Origin: CAVQGF01 sp045807945
Lineage (GTDB): Bacteria; Acidobacteriota; Terriglobia; Terriglobales; Acidobacteriaceae
DNA length: 64,000 nt
Assembly: GCA_045807945.1 (NCBI GenBank)
Contig: JBJMGI010000097.1
Span: 1 to 64,000, forward strand
Reading direction: 5' to 3'
The translations under genes were made by a program, and so were the position numbers. The notes beneath the pieces were generated by a model. It had not been told where the DNA came from, did not search any database, and worked only from the letters and a program-made list of their open reading frames with translations. This document shows, one piece after another, positions 35,462 to 43,854 of this stretch. Every line of letters begins with the position of its first letter. Position 1 is the first letter of the stretch.

Positions 35462-35887
35462 TCATCGGAACCATTGGTAGACGAAAAAATAAACCAGCAC
35501 GCCTGTAACAGAGACATAGAGCCAGATCGGGTATGTCCAGCGTGCGATGGCGCGGTGCCGCTCGAAATTTGAGCGCAGCGCCCTCGAGAGGGTCACCAGC
35601 ACCATCGGCACGACTACGATGGCTAGGATAGTGTGGCTAAGAAGCAGCGTGAAGTAGACCGGCCGGATCCAGCCGTGTCCTTGAAACCTGATCACGCCCG
35701 CATGGAAGTGATAATAAAGATAGCAAGCGAGGAAGACCGTGGAGCTGGCGAATGCTGCCAGCATGCAAGCGCGATGCGCCACGACTCGCTTCTGATGAAT
35801 GAACCTGTGCCCTGTTACGAGAAGGATCCCACTCAGTCCATTTAGCGACGCATTCAGAGCAGGGAAGATGGATAGGTCCGCTTGCAT
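35462..35887 (-). CDS. DUF420 membrane protein (CtaM-like oxidase maturation factor)
   Basis: Small integral membrane protein, about 141 residues with four hydrophobic segments. The layout fits the DUF420 family: an early F-P-A-L-N-A-S-L-N-G-L-S, F-I-H-Q-K-R-V-V-A-H-R, Y-Y-H-F-H, and the late R-H-R-A-I-A-R-W-T-Y-P-I-W-L-Y-V-S-V-T-G-V. Several conserved His on the membrane face fit metal or haem handling. In Firmicutes a member, CtaM, is needed for caa3/aa3 oxidase maturation. Its position downstream of ctaA, ctaB and an ABC exporter supports that role here. Confidence 0.85.
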   Translation of the reverse strand: MQADLSIFPALNASLNGLSGILLVTGHRFIHQKRVVAHRACMLAAFASSTVFLACYLYYHFHAGVIRFQGHGWIRPVYFTLLLSHTILAIVVVPMVLVTLSRALRSNFERHRAIARWTYPIWLYVSVTGVLVYFFVYQWFR

Positions 35888-35896
35888 GCGTCCGCC

Positions 35897-36754
35897 TTAA
35901 GCGGCCGAACCTGCTCTCCTGCGGTTGACCATGGCGAACGCGATTGCGAACATCACGAGCGAGAACGCGCCGAGGACAAGCAAGCAAGTCGTTGTCGACA
36001 GGCCGAGGCCATTGCCCATCTGCGGGTAGAGCGAGGCGCGCAGCGCTTCCACGCCATACGTCAGGGGATTCGCGCGCATGATCATCGCAATCCAGCGCGA
36101 TGCACCGTTCACCGGGAAGAGCGAGCCTGAGAGCATCCAGAGCGGCATCAGAAAAAGATTGATGATGGCGTGGAATGCCTGCGTGGAATCCAGCCGCCAT
36201 GCGACGATGAACCCCAAAGCCGTCAACGAGAACGAGACCAGCAGGATCGATAACGCCGCTGCGACTAGCCGCAGCGGCGTGAAATGAATGCCGATCAGTG
36301 GCGCGAAGGCCAAAAATATGAATCCCTGGATAGTCGCGAGAGTCGCTCCGCCTAGAACTTTGCCGAGCACGATCACGGAGCGATTGATCGGGGCGACCAA
36401 AACTGAGAGCAGAAATCCTTCTCGGCGGTCCTCGATCACCGACATCATGGTGAAGATCGAAGTGAACAGCACGATCATGATCAGCGCGCCGGGGAAGAAG
36501 AACTCCAGATAACGTTGGCCACCGCCCGCTGCTTGCGCGCGGAAGGAATCTCCGAACCCCGAGCCGATCACTACCCAAAAAAGCAGCGGAGAGGCGATCA
36601 CTCCCACGACGCGGCTGCGCATGCGATAAAAGCGCACGATCTCGCGCCACCACAGCGAAATCGATGGCAGGATGATGCCGGGCTCGATTCGCTCACGGCG
36701 GCCTGCCTGCGCTGTGGCCCGTGCTCGCGCGATGGTTGTCGATTGTGTAGACAT
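35897..36754 (-). CDS. ABC-2 type transporter permease
   Basis: Inner-membrane permease of about 285 residues with six membrane segments. ATG 36754 overlaps the ATPase stop as ATGA, so the two are coupled. Blocks such as Y-L-E-F-F-F-P-G-A-L-I-M and R-R-E-G-F-L-L-S-V-L-V-A-P-I-N-R are typical of NodJ/DrrB-type ABC-2 permeases. The N-terminus is Thr/Arg-rich and cytoplasmic. Its substrate is unknown; its place inside a haem A/oxidase run suggests haem, copper or a maturation factor, but drug-type export is equally possible. Confidence 0.88.
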   Translation of the reverse strand: MSTQSTTIARARATAQAGRRERIEPGIILPSISLWWREIVRFYRMRSRVVGVIASPLLFWVVIGSGFGDSFRAQAAGGGQRYLEFFFPGALIMIVLFTSIFTMMSVIEDRREGFLLSVLVAPINRSVIVLGKVLGGATLATIQGFIFLAFAPLIGIHFTPLRLVAAALSILLVSFSLTALGFIVAWRLDSTQAFHAIINLFLMPLWMLSGSLFPVNGASRWIAMIMRANPLTYGVEALRASLYPQMGNGLGLSTTTCLLVLGAFSLVMFAIAFAMVNRRRAGSAA

Positions 36755-37737
36755 CAATCCTTTTCCGTCCAGAACTTGTGACCGGTGCGCTCGATGAAAA
36801 CATCTTCAAGCGATGGTTTGCTGACGGATGCGCCGACGACCTCGTCCGGAAATGCCTCCGCGATCTCTGCGGCGAAGCGGTGACCTTGCGTGTGATTCAG
36901 ACGTAAGCGCCCCGCCATTAAGGTCGGACTCACGCGGTATTTCTCTTCGATCTTGTTCTTCAAACCTTCCGGGTCGGACGCATCCAAAACGACCACATCG
37001 CCACCGATTGCGCTTTTAAGTCCCGCGGGAGTATCGAGCCCCACAACCTTTCCCGCCGAAAGAATCGCGAGCCGGTCGCAGCGCTCAGCCTCTTCCATCA
37101 GGTGAGTGGTCACCAGTACCGTGATCCCTTCCTCTTCGCGCAGAATCCGCAGGTACTGCCACAGATCAATGCGTGCACCCGGATCGAGGCCCGTTGTCGG
37201 TTCATCGAGCAGCAGCACTGAAGGATGATGCATGAGGCCCTTTGCGATCTCTATGCGGCGCAGCATGCCGCCAGAAAATGTTTCCACCTTGTCGTTAGCG
37301 CGGTCGCTCAGGCCAACACGCGAGAGCATCTGCGCAATCCGGGTCTTGAGGGCGCCGCCGCTCAGGCCGTAGAGATGTCCTTGATGCATCAGGTTTTCGG
37401 CTGCCGTGAGCTTCACGTCAACGCTCTTCTCCTGAAACACCACTCCAATATTCCGCCGAACATCGCGTGGATTCGAGACGACGCTCCAGTCGCAGATGCT
37501 GGCATCGCCACCGGAGGGTTTCATCAGAGTGGAGAGAATGCGGAACAGAGTCGTTTTACCGCTGCCGTTCGGACCAAGCAGGCCAAAGATCTCGGCTTCG
37601 GCGACGGTAAAAGAAGCTCCATCGAGAGCGGTGCGATCACTATAGCGGTGTACGATCTGCTGGACCGCGATCGCGGAGGGAGTCTCAGTCGCAGTACTCT
37701 GCGGTGTGCTTGAACGGATTGGGACTGAAGAATTCAC
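36754..37737 (-). CDS. ABC transporter ATP-binding protein
   Basis: ATPase partner of the permease it overlaps. Walker A is G-P-N-G-S-G-K-T-T, signature V-E-T-F-S-G-G-M-L-R-R, Walker B V-L-L-L-D-E-P-T-T-G-L-D, switch His in T-T-H-L-M-E-E. The C-terminal extension ending T-G-H-K-F resembles DrrA/NatA-type exporters. The start codon is GTG 37737 with only a weak ribosome site, 6 bases from the ctaB stop, so coupling to ctaB is likely. It groups with drug/sodium/antibiotic-type exporters rather than importers. Confidence 0.92.
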   Translation of the reverse strand: MNSSVPIRSSTPQSTATETPSAIAVQQIVHRYSDRTALDGASFTVAEAEIFGLLGPNGSGKTTLFRILSTLMKPSGGDASICDWSVVSNPRDVRRNIGVVFQEKSVDVKLTAAENLMHQGHLYGLSGGALKTRIAQMLSRVGLSDRANDKVETFSGGMLRRIEIAKGLMHHPSVLLLDEPTTGLDPGARIDLWQYLRILREEEGITVLVTTHLMEEAERCDRLAILSAGKVVGLDTPAGLKSAIGGDVVVLDASDPEGLKNKIEEKYRVSPTLMAGRLRLNHTQGHRFAAEIAEAFPDEVVGASVSKPSLEDVFIERTGHKFWTEKD

Positions 37738-37743
37738 CAGAGA

Positions 37744-38682
37744 TCAAGCCGCATTCAACATCATCACCAGGAAGAGAAGCGGAAGGTAAAGGACGGAGGC
37801 GCGCAGAAGTTGGCGTGCACCTTTCTTGGACTGTGGCGCGGCGGGTGGCTGTGCGCCCGCACCTAGTTTCGTAGCGAAGAACAGGTACGCGCCGCCGAGC
37901 ACAATCGCCGCACACAGGTAAACGATGCCTGTCATGTGCAGCGCAAACGGAAGCAGGCTGACGGGAATCAACAAAGCGCCGTAGACGATCGATTGTCGAA
38001 CCGTCGAGCGTCCGTCCTTTTCGACGACCGGCAGCATGCGAATCCCAGCGCTCTCGTAATCCTCTGAGTACAGCCACGCGATCGAAAAGAAATGCGGGAA
38101 CTGCCACAAGAACAGAATCGCGAAAAGGACCAGCGTTTCCCATTCAAGGCGCCCGCGCAGCGCGGCCCAGCCGAGTACCGGAGGCATTGCCCCGGGAAAG
38201 GCACCCACGAACGTGCACCATGGCGAGATCTTCTTCAGGGGTGTGTAAAGCCCGAGGTAGCTGACTGACGTCGCCAGCGAGAGCGCCGCGGTGAGCAGGT
38301 TCGTCTTCATTGCAAGAAGCAGCAGGCCGGCGAAGAGTCCCGCTAGTCCGAATAGAAGCGCCTCACGGGGCTCGAGACGATGTGCGGGCAATGGCCGCAC
38401 CGCCGTCCGATACATGTGTGCGTCAGAATCGCGCTCCAACACTTGATTCAGCGCAGCAGTTCCACCCGCCACCAGCCCCACGCCGACCAGCGCGAAAGCA
38501 AGCAAGTGCAGCGAATCAACTGCGCGCAGTCCGCTCTTGTGCGCGGCAAAATAGAATCCGCACCAGGCGGATATCACGATCAGCGTCGTTACGCGCGGCT
38601 TGAGCAGGACTCCTAAGTCCGCAAGGTGACGCTTCGGCGAGGATTCGGAACTGATTGCGATAGGCTGCGAGACGGTGTTCAT
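37744..38682 (-). CDS. ctaB: Protoheme IX farnesyltransferase (haem O synthase)
   Basis: UbiA-type membrane prenyltransferase that attaches a farnesyl group to haem b, giving haem O for terminal oxidases. Residues: L-L-K-P-R-V-T-T-L-I-V-I-S-A near the N-terminus, the first Asp-rich motif N-Q-V-L-E-R-D-S-D-A-H-M-Y-R-T and the later region F-S-I-A-W-L-Y-S-E-D-Y-E-S-A-G, with about eight membrane segments. The gene overlaps ctaA by 4 bases. The C-terminal Lys/Pro-rich loop before the last helix is longer than in many relatives. Confidence 0.95.
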   Translation of the reverse strand: MNTVSQPIAISSESSPKRHLADLGVLLKPRVTTLIVISAWCGFYFAAHKSGLRAVDSLHLLAFALVGVGLVAGGTAALNQVLERDSDAHMYRTAVRPLPAHRLEPREALLFGLAGLFAGLLLLAMKTNLLTAALSLATSVSYLGLYTPLKKISPWCTFVGAFPGAMPPVLGWAALRGRLEWETLVLFAILFLWQFPHFFSIAWLYSEDYESAGIRMLPVVEKDGRSTVRQSIVYGALLIPVSLLPFALHMTGIVYLCAAIVLGGAYLFFATKLGAGAQPPAAPQSKKGARQLLRASVLYLPLLFLVMMLNAA

Positions 38683-39614
38683 GCCGTTACCGCCTTGTCG
38701 AGTGCGTTGTCAGATGCCGGGGCTGTTGCCGGAAGAATATGCCGCCGAACTTCAATCGCGAGCACAACACTTGTGGCCAGCAGCAGCGCGCCGACGATCA
38801 CGTGCGAGACCGTGCTGATCACCATCGCAAGCTGGGGCTGTACGGCGTCAGCTCCCCATTGCACGCGGGTCAGATAAGACGCGAGCCCGAGGCAGAGCTG
38901 TACGAGCAATAATCCAAGAAGTGCACTCGCAGGACGTCGCACCGCAGACGGCACAGAGTGGTTCGTTAGAACACGGCTCGACGTCCAAATCAGCAACGCT
39001 GTGACAACAGCCGCGCTGACCAGGTGCGGCAGAAGTTTGATGCCGGAATGGCGAAACGCTGCGCCGAGCATCAGCTGCACGAGGATGGAAAGGACACAAA
39101 ACAGAGAAAGCGTCCGCAGCGATGGCGATCCATGTTCCACGAAATTCGCAGGTGCAGTCTCCGACCACCCGCGCGAACTGAATAGCGCCATGCTCACCAC
39201 GATGCAAAAGAAGCTTTGTGCAAGCGTTGCGTGCGCGCTGGAGATCCACCAGGGCAGGAAGAACAACACGGTCACTCCGCCCAGAACACCTTGCGCGATC
39301 ACCGTGCCTAGTGCTACGAGTCCCAGCCACTTCATCCAGCGCCGCGAGTCAGAGCGCCAGGTCCAGATCGCGAGCACTATCGTCAGCAGCCCGACCAACT
39401 CGGCCAGCATGCGATGTCCGTGCTCGAACTTCACGCCACCGACCATGTGGGGCATGCGCCACAGCGATCCGAAAGAAGTCGGCCAATCGGGAACCGCAAG
39501 TCCGGCGTCATTGCTGGTAACCAGTGCGCCTGCGGCGATCAAAAGAAAAATGAGCCCCGCCAGAACCTTGGTGAAGCGATGGAGCGCGGCGCTGTAGACA
39601 GGTTGTGGCATCAC
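38679..39614 (-). CDS. ctaA: Haem A synthase
   Basis: Oxidises haem O to haem A at the inner membrane. About eight membrane helices. The family start F-T-K-V-L-A-G-L-I-F-L-L-I-A-A-G-A-L-V-T is followed by D-A-G-L-A-V-P-D-W-P-T-S-F-G and F-E-H-G-H-R-M-L-A-E, the haem-ligand His block, with further His in helices 3 (S-A-H-A-T), 6 and 8. Overlaps ctaB (ATGA) and shows that this organism makes an aa3/caa3 type oxidase. The cytochrome oxidase subunits are not in the window. Confidence 0.95.
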   Translation of the reverse strand: MMPQPVYSAALHRFTKVLAGLIFLLIAAGALVTSNDAGLAVPDWPTSFGSLWRMPHMVGGVKFEHGHRMLAELVGLLTIVLAIWTWRSDSRRWMKWLGLVALGTVIAQGVLGGVTVLFFLPWWISSAHATLAQSFFCIVVSMALFSSRGWSETAPANFVEHGSPSLRTLSLFCVLSILVQLMLGAAFRHSGIKLLPHLVSAAVVTALLIWTSSRVLTNHSVPSAVRRPASALLGLLLVQLCLGLASYLTRVQWGADAVQPQLAMVISTVSHVIVGALLLATSVVLAIEVRRHILPATAPASDNALDKAVTA

Positions 39615-39665
39615 GCAGGGCGCGAACCATTGATTTTAGCAGGCCAGAGCCGGCCTACGCTCTAC

Positions 39666-40430
39666 TTAGAAGCTGAAATCCACTCCGGATTTTTGCTCCT
39701 TAGGAGTGACTTTGAGCGCCATCGTCTTTTCGCCAAGTTTTTCGTGCACGGCGGCTAAGGTGTATTCGCCGGGTGGAAGCCCCTTGATCTCGAAATGGCC
39801 GCTCGCGTCGGTGACCGCGAATAGCGGATTTGCCGCGACGTTAACGTACATCTTCATCCAGGGGTGCTGATTGCACTTCACCGGAAGCATGACTTCGGGC
39901 TCGTCGAAATGCTTAAGGATCGCCTGCGACTTTGGGGCCTGGCTCTCATTCCAGCCAGGGTTTTCATTCGGCATGGCGTGGATGTTGTGCTCGGTGTTGT
40001 CGCTGTTGCGGAATTCAATCGTCTGCCCCACCATCGCGCCCACCACATGCGGCTCGTAGCGGCAACCGACCTGGTCCACAACCGCGTGTTCTTTCGGCAC
40101 CGCCCAGTCGGCGAGAACCGGAGCCTTCTTTACGTACACAAATACGTTTGCCAGCTTGCCCTCTTTCGCAGCGATCGGCGAAGCAAAGTTTTCGCCGCGT
40201 GCGCTCATCGCGCATGCCGGATCAAAGCCCATGTCAACCTTTATCGGAGTGGGAGCCGTGCCGGTGAAATGGACGGTGCCGCTGATAGAGCCGGTGGTGG
40301 ATTGGTCGATTGCGACCTTCGGTTCTGACGAAGAATTGCCAGGAGTGGCGGAGGGAGATTGATTGCGATTGCAGCCGGTGAAAAATAACCCGGCTGCGAC
40401 AAACAGGATAAAGATATTTCGCATGATCAT
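39666..40430 (-). CDS. Lipoprotein with cupredoxin-like and carboxypeptidase-regulatory-like domains
   Basis: Exported protein of about 254 residues, lipobox L-F-F-T-G-C20. It has a plastocyanin-like part with a possible copper site: His148 in N-T-E-H-N-I-H, Cys186, His189 and Met192 in C-N-Q-H-P-W-M. The last 50 residues (G-H-F-E-I-K-G-L-P-P-G-E-Y-T-L) match the carboxypeptidase regulatory-like beta sandwich. Similar two-part proteins are widespread in Acidobacteria and Planctomycetes. It may carry electrons or copper to the oxidase; it lies between isocitrate dehydrogenase (4-base overlap upstream) and ctaA (51 bases downstream), so it is probably co-transcribed. Confidence 0.75.
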   Translation of the reverse strand: MIMRNIFILFVAAGLFFTGCNRNQSPSATPGNSSSEPKVAIDQSTTGSISGTVHFTGTAPTPIKVDMGFDPACAMSARGENFASPIAAKEGKLANVFVYVKKAPVLADWAVPKEHAVVDQVGCRYEPHVVGAMVGQTIEFRNSDNTEHNIHAMPNENPGWNESQAPKSQAILKHFDEPEVMLPVKCNQHPWMKMYVNVAANPLFAVTDASGHFEIKGLPPGEYTLAAVHEKLGEKTMALKVTPKEQKSGVDFSF

Positions 40431-41482
40431 TTTGCGGGAGCGGCCGTCAGCTCTATGTGCGGTTCCTGCCCGGCAGGGGTGTTCATCATCTCGATGACGG
40501 CGTCGGCGAACTCTTGGGTACCCGCCGGGCCGCCTACGTCTTTCGTGAGTTTATCTTTGCGGTGGCGATACACGCGCTCGAGCGCGTCCTGCACTTTAAG
40601 TGCAGTCTCGCGCTCTCCCATGTGCTTCAGCATCAATACGGCTGACTGCAGCACCGCCGTCGGGTTCGCAATGTTCTTGCCGGCAATGTCGGGAGCGGAG
40701 CCGTGCACCGCCTCGAAGACGGCGCACTGGTCGCCAATGTTTGAGCCGGGAACCAGGCCCAGTCCACCAACGAAGGCGGCGCACAAATCTGAGATGATGT
40801 CGCCGTAAAGATTTTCCAGCAGCAGCACATCGTACTGATACGGATTCATCACAAGCTGCATGCAGGTGTTGTCCACGATGTGCTCGCCGTAGGTGATCTC
40901 CGGATACTCATGCGAGATATTCCGCGAGCAGCGCAGGAACAATCCATCCGTCAGCTTCATGATGTTCGCTTTGTGGATGGAGTAAACCTTCTTGCGCTTC
41001 TCGCGACGGGCCAGCTCGAACGCATAGCGCGAGATGCGAGTAGAAGCTTTTTCGGTGATGATCTTCAGGCTCTCCATCACGCCCGGCACCACTTCATGCT
41101 CGATGCCCGAATATTCGCCTTCGGTGTTCTCGCGCACGATGATCAGGTCTACGCCAGGGTAACGCGTCGGAAGTCCAGGAAGGTTCACGATGGGCCGCAC
41201 GTTCGCGTACAGCTCGAATTTTTTACGGAGCGCTACGTTGATGCTGGCAAATCCGCCGCCGATCGGCGTCGTTACGGGACCCTTCAGTCCGATGCCCGTG
41301 CGTTCCAGCGATTCGATCAACTCTTTGGGGATGTACTCGTGGTATTTCTCAAAAGCTTCCGCGCCGGCAGCGAACGACTCCCACTCGAACTTCAGCCCGG
41401 TGGCTTCAAGGATCCGGACGGTCGCGCCTGTTACTTCAGGTCCGATGCCATCGCCGGGGATCAATGTGATCTTGTGGGCCAT
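40427..41482 (-). CDS. Isocitrate/isopropylmalate dehydrogenase family (probably NAD-dependent isocitrate dehydrogenase)
   Basis: Oxidative decarboxylase of 351 residues. Core elements: L-I-P-G-D-G-I-G-P-E-V at the start, R-E-N-T-E-G-E-Y-S-G-I-E-H, the Tyr/Lys blocks S-I-H-K-A-N-I-M-K, and D-I-I-S-D-L-C-A-A-F-V-G-G-L-G, then H-G-S-A-P-D-I-A-G. G-P-V-T-T-P-I-G-G-G-F-x-S-x-N-V-A-L-R favours isocitrate dehydrogenase of the mitochondrial-IDH3-like group over isopropylmalate dehydrogenase, which usually has other residues there. No leucine-pathway gene is nearby. Tartrate dehydrogenase is a weaker alternative. It is the second gene after nrdR, sharing one base with it. Confidence 0.85.
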   Translation of the reverse strand: MAHKITLIPGDGIGPEVTGATVRILEATGLKFEWESFAAGAEAFEKYHEYIPKELIESLERTGIGLKGPVTTPIGGGFASINVALRKKFELYANVRPIVNLPGLPTRYPGVDLIIVRENTEGEYSGIEHEVVPGVMESLKIITEKASTRISRYAFELARREKRKKVYSIHKANIMKLTDGLFLRCSRNISHEYPEITYGEHIVDNTCMQLVMNPYQYDVLLLENLYGDIISDLCAAFVGGLGLVPGSNIGDQCAVFEAVHGSAPDIAGKNIANPTAVLQSAVLMLKHMGERETALKVQDALERVYRHRKDKLTKDVGGPAGTQEFADAVIEMMNTPAGQEPHIELTAAPAK

Positions 41483-41976
41483 TATGCTTTCGCTCCGGTT
41501 TTCACTTTGGGAGCGACTGGCTCCTTCGAGTCGAGCAGGTGTTTTAGTTCTGCCATGAATTCTTTCACGTCTTTAAAGTCCATGTACACCGAGGCGAAGC
41601 GAACGTAAGCGACCTTATCGTGCTTCTTTAGCTGATTCATGATCAGCGTGCCGATCTCACTCGTCTTGCGCTCGCGCTCCGGAGAGTCGATCACGAACGA
41701 CTCGGCGTCGTTCACGATCTGCTCCAGCTTGCCGATTGAGACCGGGCGCTTTTCACATGCCCGCAGCAGCCCCGCCAGCACCTTTTGCCGCTCGAACTTC
41801 TCCCGGCGTCCGTCTTTTTTCACCACCATGTAGGGGATCTCGTCGATCCGCTCGTACGTGGTGAAGCGCTTTTCACACTTCAAGCACTCACGGCGACGCC
41901 GTATGGACTCAGCTTCCTTGCTCTCGCGGGAATCAACCACCTTATCTTCAGAGTGGCCGCAAAATGGACATTTCAT
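41482..41976 (-). CDS. nrdR: Transcriptional repressor NrdR
   Basis: Represses ribonucleotide reductase genes in response to ATP/dATP. The zinc ribbon has Cys3, Cys6, Cys31 and Cys34 (M-K-C-P-F-C, C-L-K-C), followed by the ATP-cone domain (V-V-K-K-D-G-R-R-E-K-F, K-V-A-Y-V-R-F-A-S-V-Y). The length (164) is a little longer than usual because of a Pro/Lys/Ala tail. It shares one base with isocitrate dehydrogenase. No ribonucleotide reductase is present in the window and no NrdR box was recognised near. Confidence 0.95.
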   Translation of the reverse strand: MKCPFCGHSEDKVVDSRESKEAESIRRRRECLKCEKRFTTYERIDEIPYMVVKKDGRREKFERQKVLAGLLRACEKRPVSIGKLEQIVNDAESFVIDSPERERKTSEIGTLIMNQLKKHDKVAYVRFASVYMDFKDVKEFMAELKHLLDSKEPVAPKVKTGAKA

Positions 41977-42012
41977 GATGGAAAGTGAGGGAGATTGTAG
42001 CAGGAAGCGGGC

Positions 42013-43050
42013 TTATTCCGCGCCCACCAGGGCTTCCTCTTCTTCCGCAAGCTGGGTGATGGAGACGTGCTCGCGACGCGCGAGCAGCAATCCTGCGGGC
42101 GTGCAACTGAGGAAGGTGACCATCCAGCACAGCATCCCGCAGCTTACGGCGAGCTCGGGCGGAACGCCGAAAACATGTTTGAGAGCGGTGATGGTCATCA
42201 GCTGCGAGCCGCCGCCGACAACCGGCAGCTGCGCCACTCCGCCGACCACGCTGAAGCCCATCAGCAGCAGCACGTAAGAGATTGGCATGCGCAGTGAAGG
42301 ATCATTGTAGGAATGGGTGATCGTCCAGTAGCAAACCGCGATCATCCCCCAGATGAGTAGCGACATCAGGACAAGCTGAACAAAAGAGGCGAAGTCGTGG
42401 ATGGTGTTGAGCCCGTCGCCGAAAGTCGTGATCTTGTGGCTGGCTGCCTGCGCCAGCCGCGGAGACCTGCCGAGGATGCGCTCGGCCAGTCCCGCTAGCT
42501 GTGCCGTCCGGAAGCGAAGCAGCAATGCGAAACCCAGAAGGCAAAACGCGAATGCAAACGCGACTGGGATGCCGTAACGAACGAACTTGTCGAAGTAGGG
42601 AAGCGTCTTTAGCTGGTCGCGGAAAATTACGCTGGAGATCATCAGCAGCGTGCCAAATGCTCCGGTATCGAAGATGCGCTCCACCGTCCACACAGCGAGT
42701 TGCGATGCGACGCTCAACCCCTGCTTGCGGGCGACGATGTATGGACGGATCAACTCACCCGGCCGTCCAAGTAACGCGAGACCGGTGAAGCCGATGAACT
42801 GTGACGGGGTCAAGCTCGCAGCGCTTACTTTCTTGACTGGGCGTAAGAAGATCGCCCAACGAACCGCGCGAAGATAGTAGTCGAAATAGATCAGTGCGAC
42901 TGAGAGGGCCACCATCAGCCAGTTTGCCTGTCGCGTCTTCGCAATGAAGACGGCCCAATCGAAATGTCTCCACGTGCGTACCTGCAGGTAAACCAGCGCC
43001 AGCAGCACCACCGCGATCAAGAGAGAGATGAGGAGCTGGCGTTTTTTCAT
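42013..43050 (-). CDS. Flippase-like/LPG-synthase membrane-domain protein (UPF0104)
   Basis: Integral membrane protein with about eight helices (345 residues), family of the lysylphosphatidylglycerol synthase transmembrane domain, without any synthase domain. Recognisable parts: F-I-G-F-T-G-L-A-L-L-G-R-P-G-E-L-I-R-P-Y, and G-F-S-V-V-G-G-V-A-Q-L-P-V-V-G-G. Proteins of this family probably move lipids or lipid-linked sugars across the membrane. The C-terminal cytoplasmic tail is Glu-rich (E-E-E-E-A-L). It stands 36 bases from nrdR on the same strand. Confidence 0.83.
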   Translation of the reverse strand: MKKRQLLISLLIAVVLLALVYLQVRTWRHFDWAVFIAKTRQANWLMVALSVALIYFDYYLRAVRWAIFLRPVKKVSAASLTPSQFIGFTGLALLGRPGELIRPYIVARKQGLSVASQLAVWTVERIFDTGAFGTLLMISSVIFRDQLKTLPYFDKFVRYGIPVAFAFAFCLLGFALLLRFRTAQLAGLAERILGRSPRLAQAASHKITTFGDGLNTIHDFASFVQLVLMSLLIWGMIAVCYWTITHSYNDPSLRMPISYVLLLMGFSVVGGVAQLPVVGGGSQLMTITALKHVFGVPPELAVSCGMLCWMVTFLSCTPAGLLLARREHVSITQLAEEEEALVGAE

Positions 43051-43117
43051 CGGTCTGGAGAGACGTGCAGGTTTTGAGACAGGAGCCGATTCAAGCTAAA
43101 CGACAATCTCTTAGAGG

Positions 43118-43852
43118 TCAACGCGGGGCCGGCGCGCTGGCTGCGACAAGCGCCGTTTTCTTTTTAGCGTGTGCTTTGGCGGCTGCAGCCTGCTTCGCCA
43201 GCTTGTCATCAGCAGCTTTCTTGCGGTTGTAGTCGCGGACGATGCGGTTCACGTAGCTGCGCGTCTCGCGATAAGGCGGCACGCCGTGGTATTGCGCGAC
43301 GCGCTCCGGTCCAGCGTTGTAAGCAGCCAGCGCTTTCACCGCGTCATAGTCGAATTTCTCCAGCAACTGGCGCAGATACTCTGTGCCGGCGTTAACGTTC
43401 TCGTTAGTGTCGAAAGAATCTTTCACCCCGAGACCAGCAGCGGTCTTCGGCATCAGCTGCATCAGCCCCCGTGCTCCCTTCGGGGAAACTGCGCGTGGAT
43501 GGAATCCACTCTCAGCGCGAACGACGCTCGAGATGAAGTCGGGATCGATGTGGTGCTTCTCCGCCGCTTGCGAAATGGACTCATCAACAGTCAGTACCGG
43601 CGCTGCAGTCGCCTTCGGAGCCTCGGGCGCGAGTACGACCTCATCCTTTTCAAAGCGGTCGATGTCTGCGGTTGGGACATCTACGAAACTGGAAGTACCT
43701 TCTGAGGTCAGATACAGCCGCGTGACCTCGCCGATAACCTGCCGGTGCTCGTGCTTCAGCGCGAAGCCGTTGCGCATGACGGCATACTCCGAAGCGGACG
43801 CGAGCGCGCCGAGGAGCAATACCGCCGCCGATGTGAGGAACCATTTCCGCAT
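43118..43852 (-). CDS. Secreted lytic transglycosylase (SLT domain)
   Basis: Cleaves peptidoglycan glycan strands. About 244 residues with signal peptide 1-20 (L-L-G-A-L-A-S-A-S). The SLT domain (about 90-210) contains the catalytic Glu in V-V-R-A-E-S-G-F-H, then A-V-S-P-K-G-A-R-G-L-M-Q-L-M-P, N-V-N-A-G-T-E-Y-L and A-A-Y-N-A-G-P-E, all typical of family-1 lytic transglycosylases. A Lys/Ala tail follows, probably wall-binding by charge. It lies 2 bases upstream of the HAD phosphatase stop, on the same strand. Confidence 0.93.
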   Translation of the reverse strand: MRKWFLTSAAVLLLGALASASEYAVMRNGFALKHEHRQVIGEVTRLYLTSEGTSSFVDVPTADIDRFEKDEVVLAPEAPKATAAPVLTVDESISQAAEKHHIDPDFISSVVRAESGFHPRAVSPKGARGLMQLMPKTAAGLGVKDSFDTNENVNAGTEYLRQLLEKFDYDAVKALAAYNAGPERVAQYHGVPPYRETRSYVNRIVRDYNRKKAADDKLAKQAAAAKAHAKKKTALVAASAPAPR

Positions 43853-43854
43853 TG

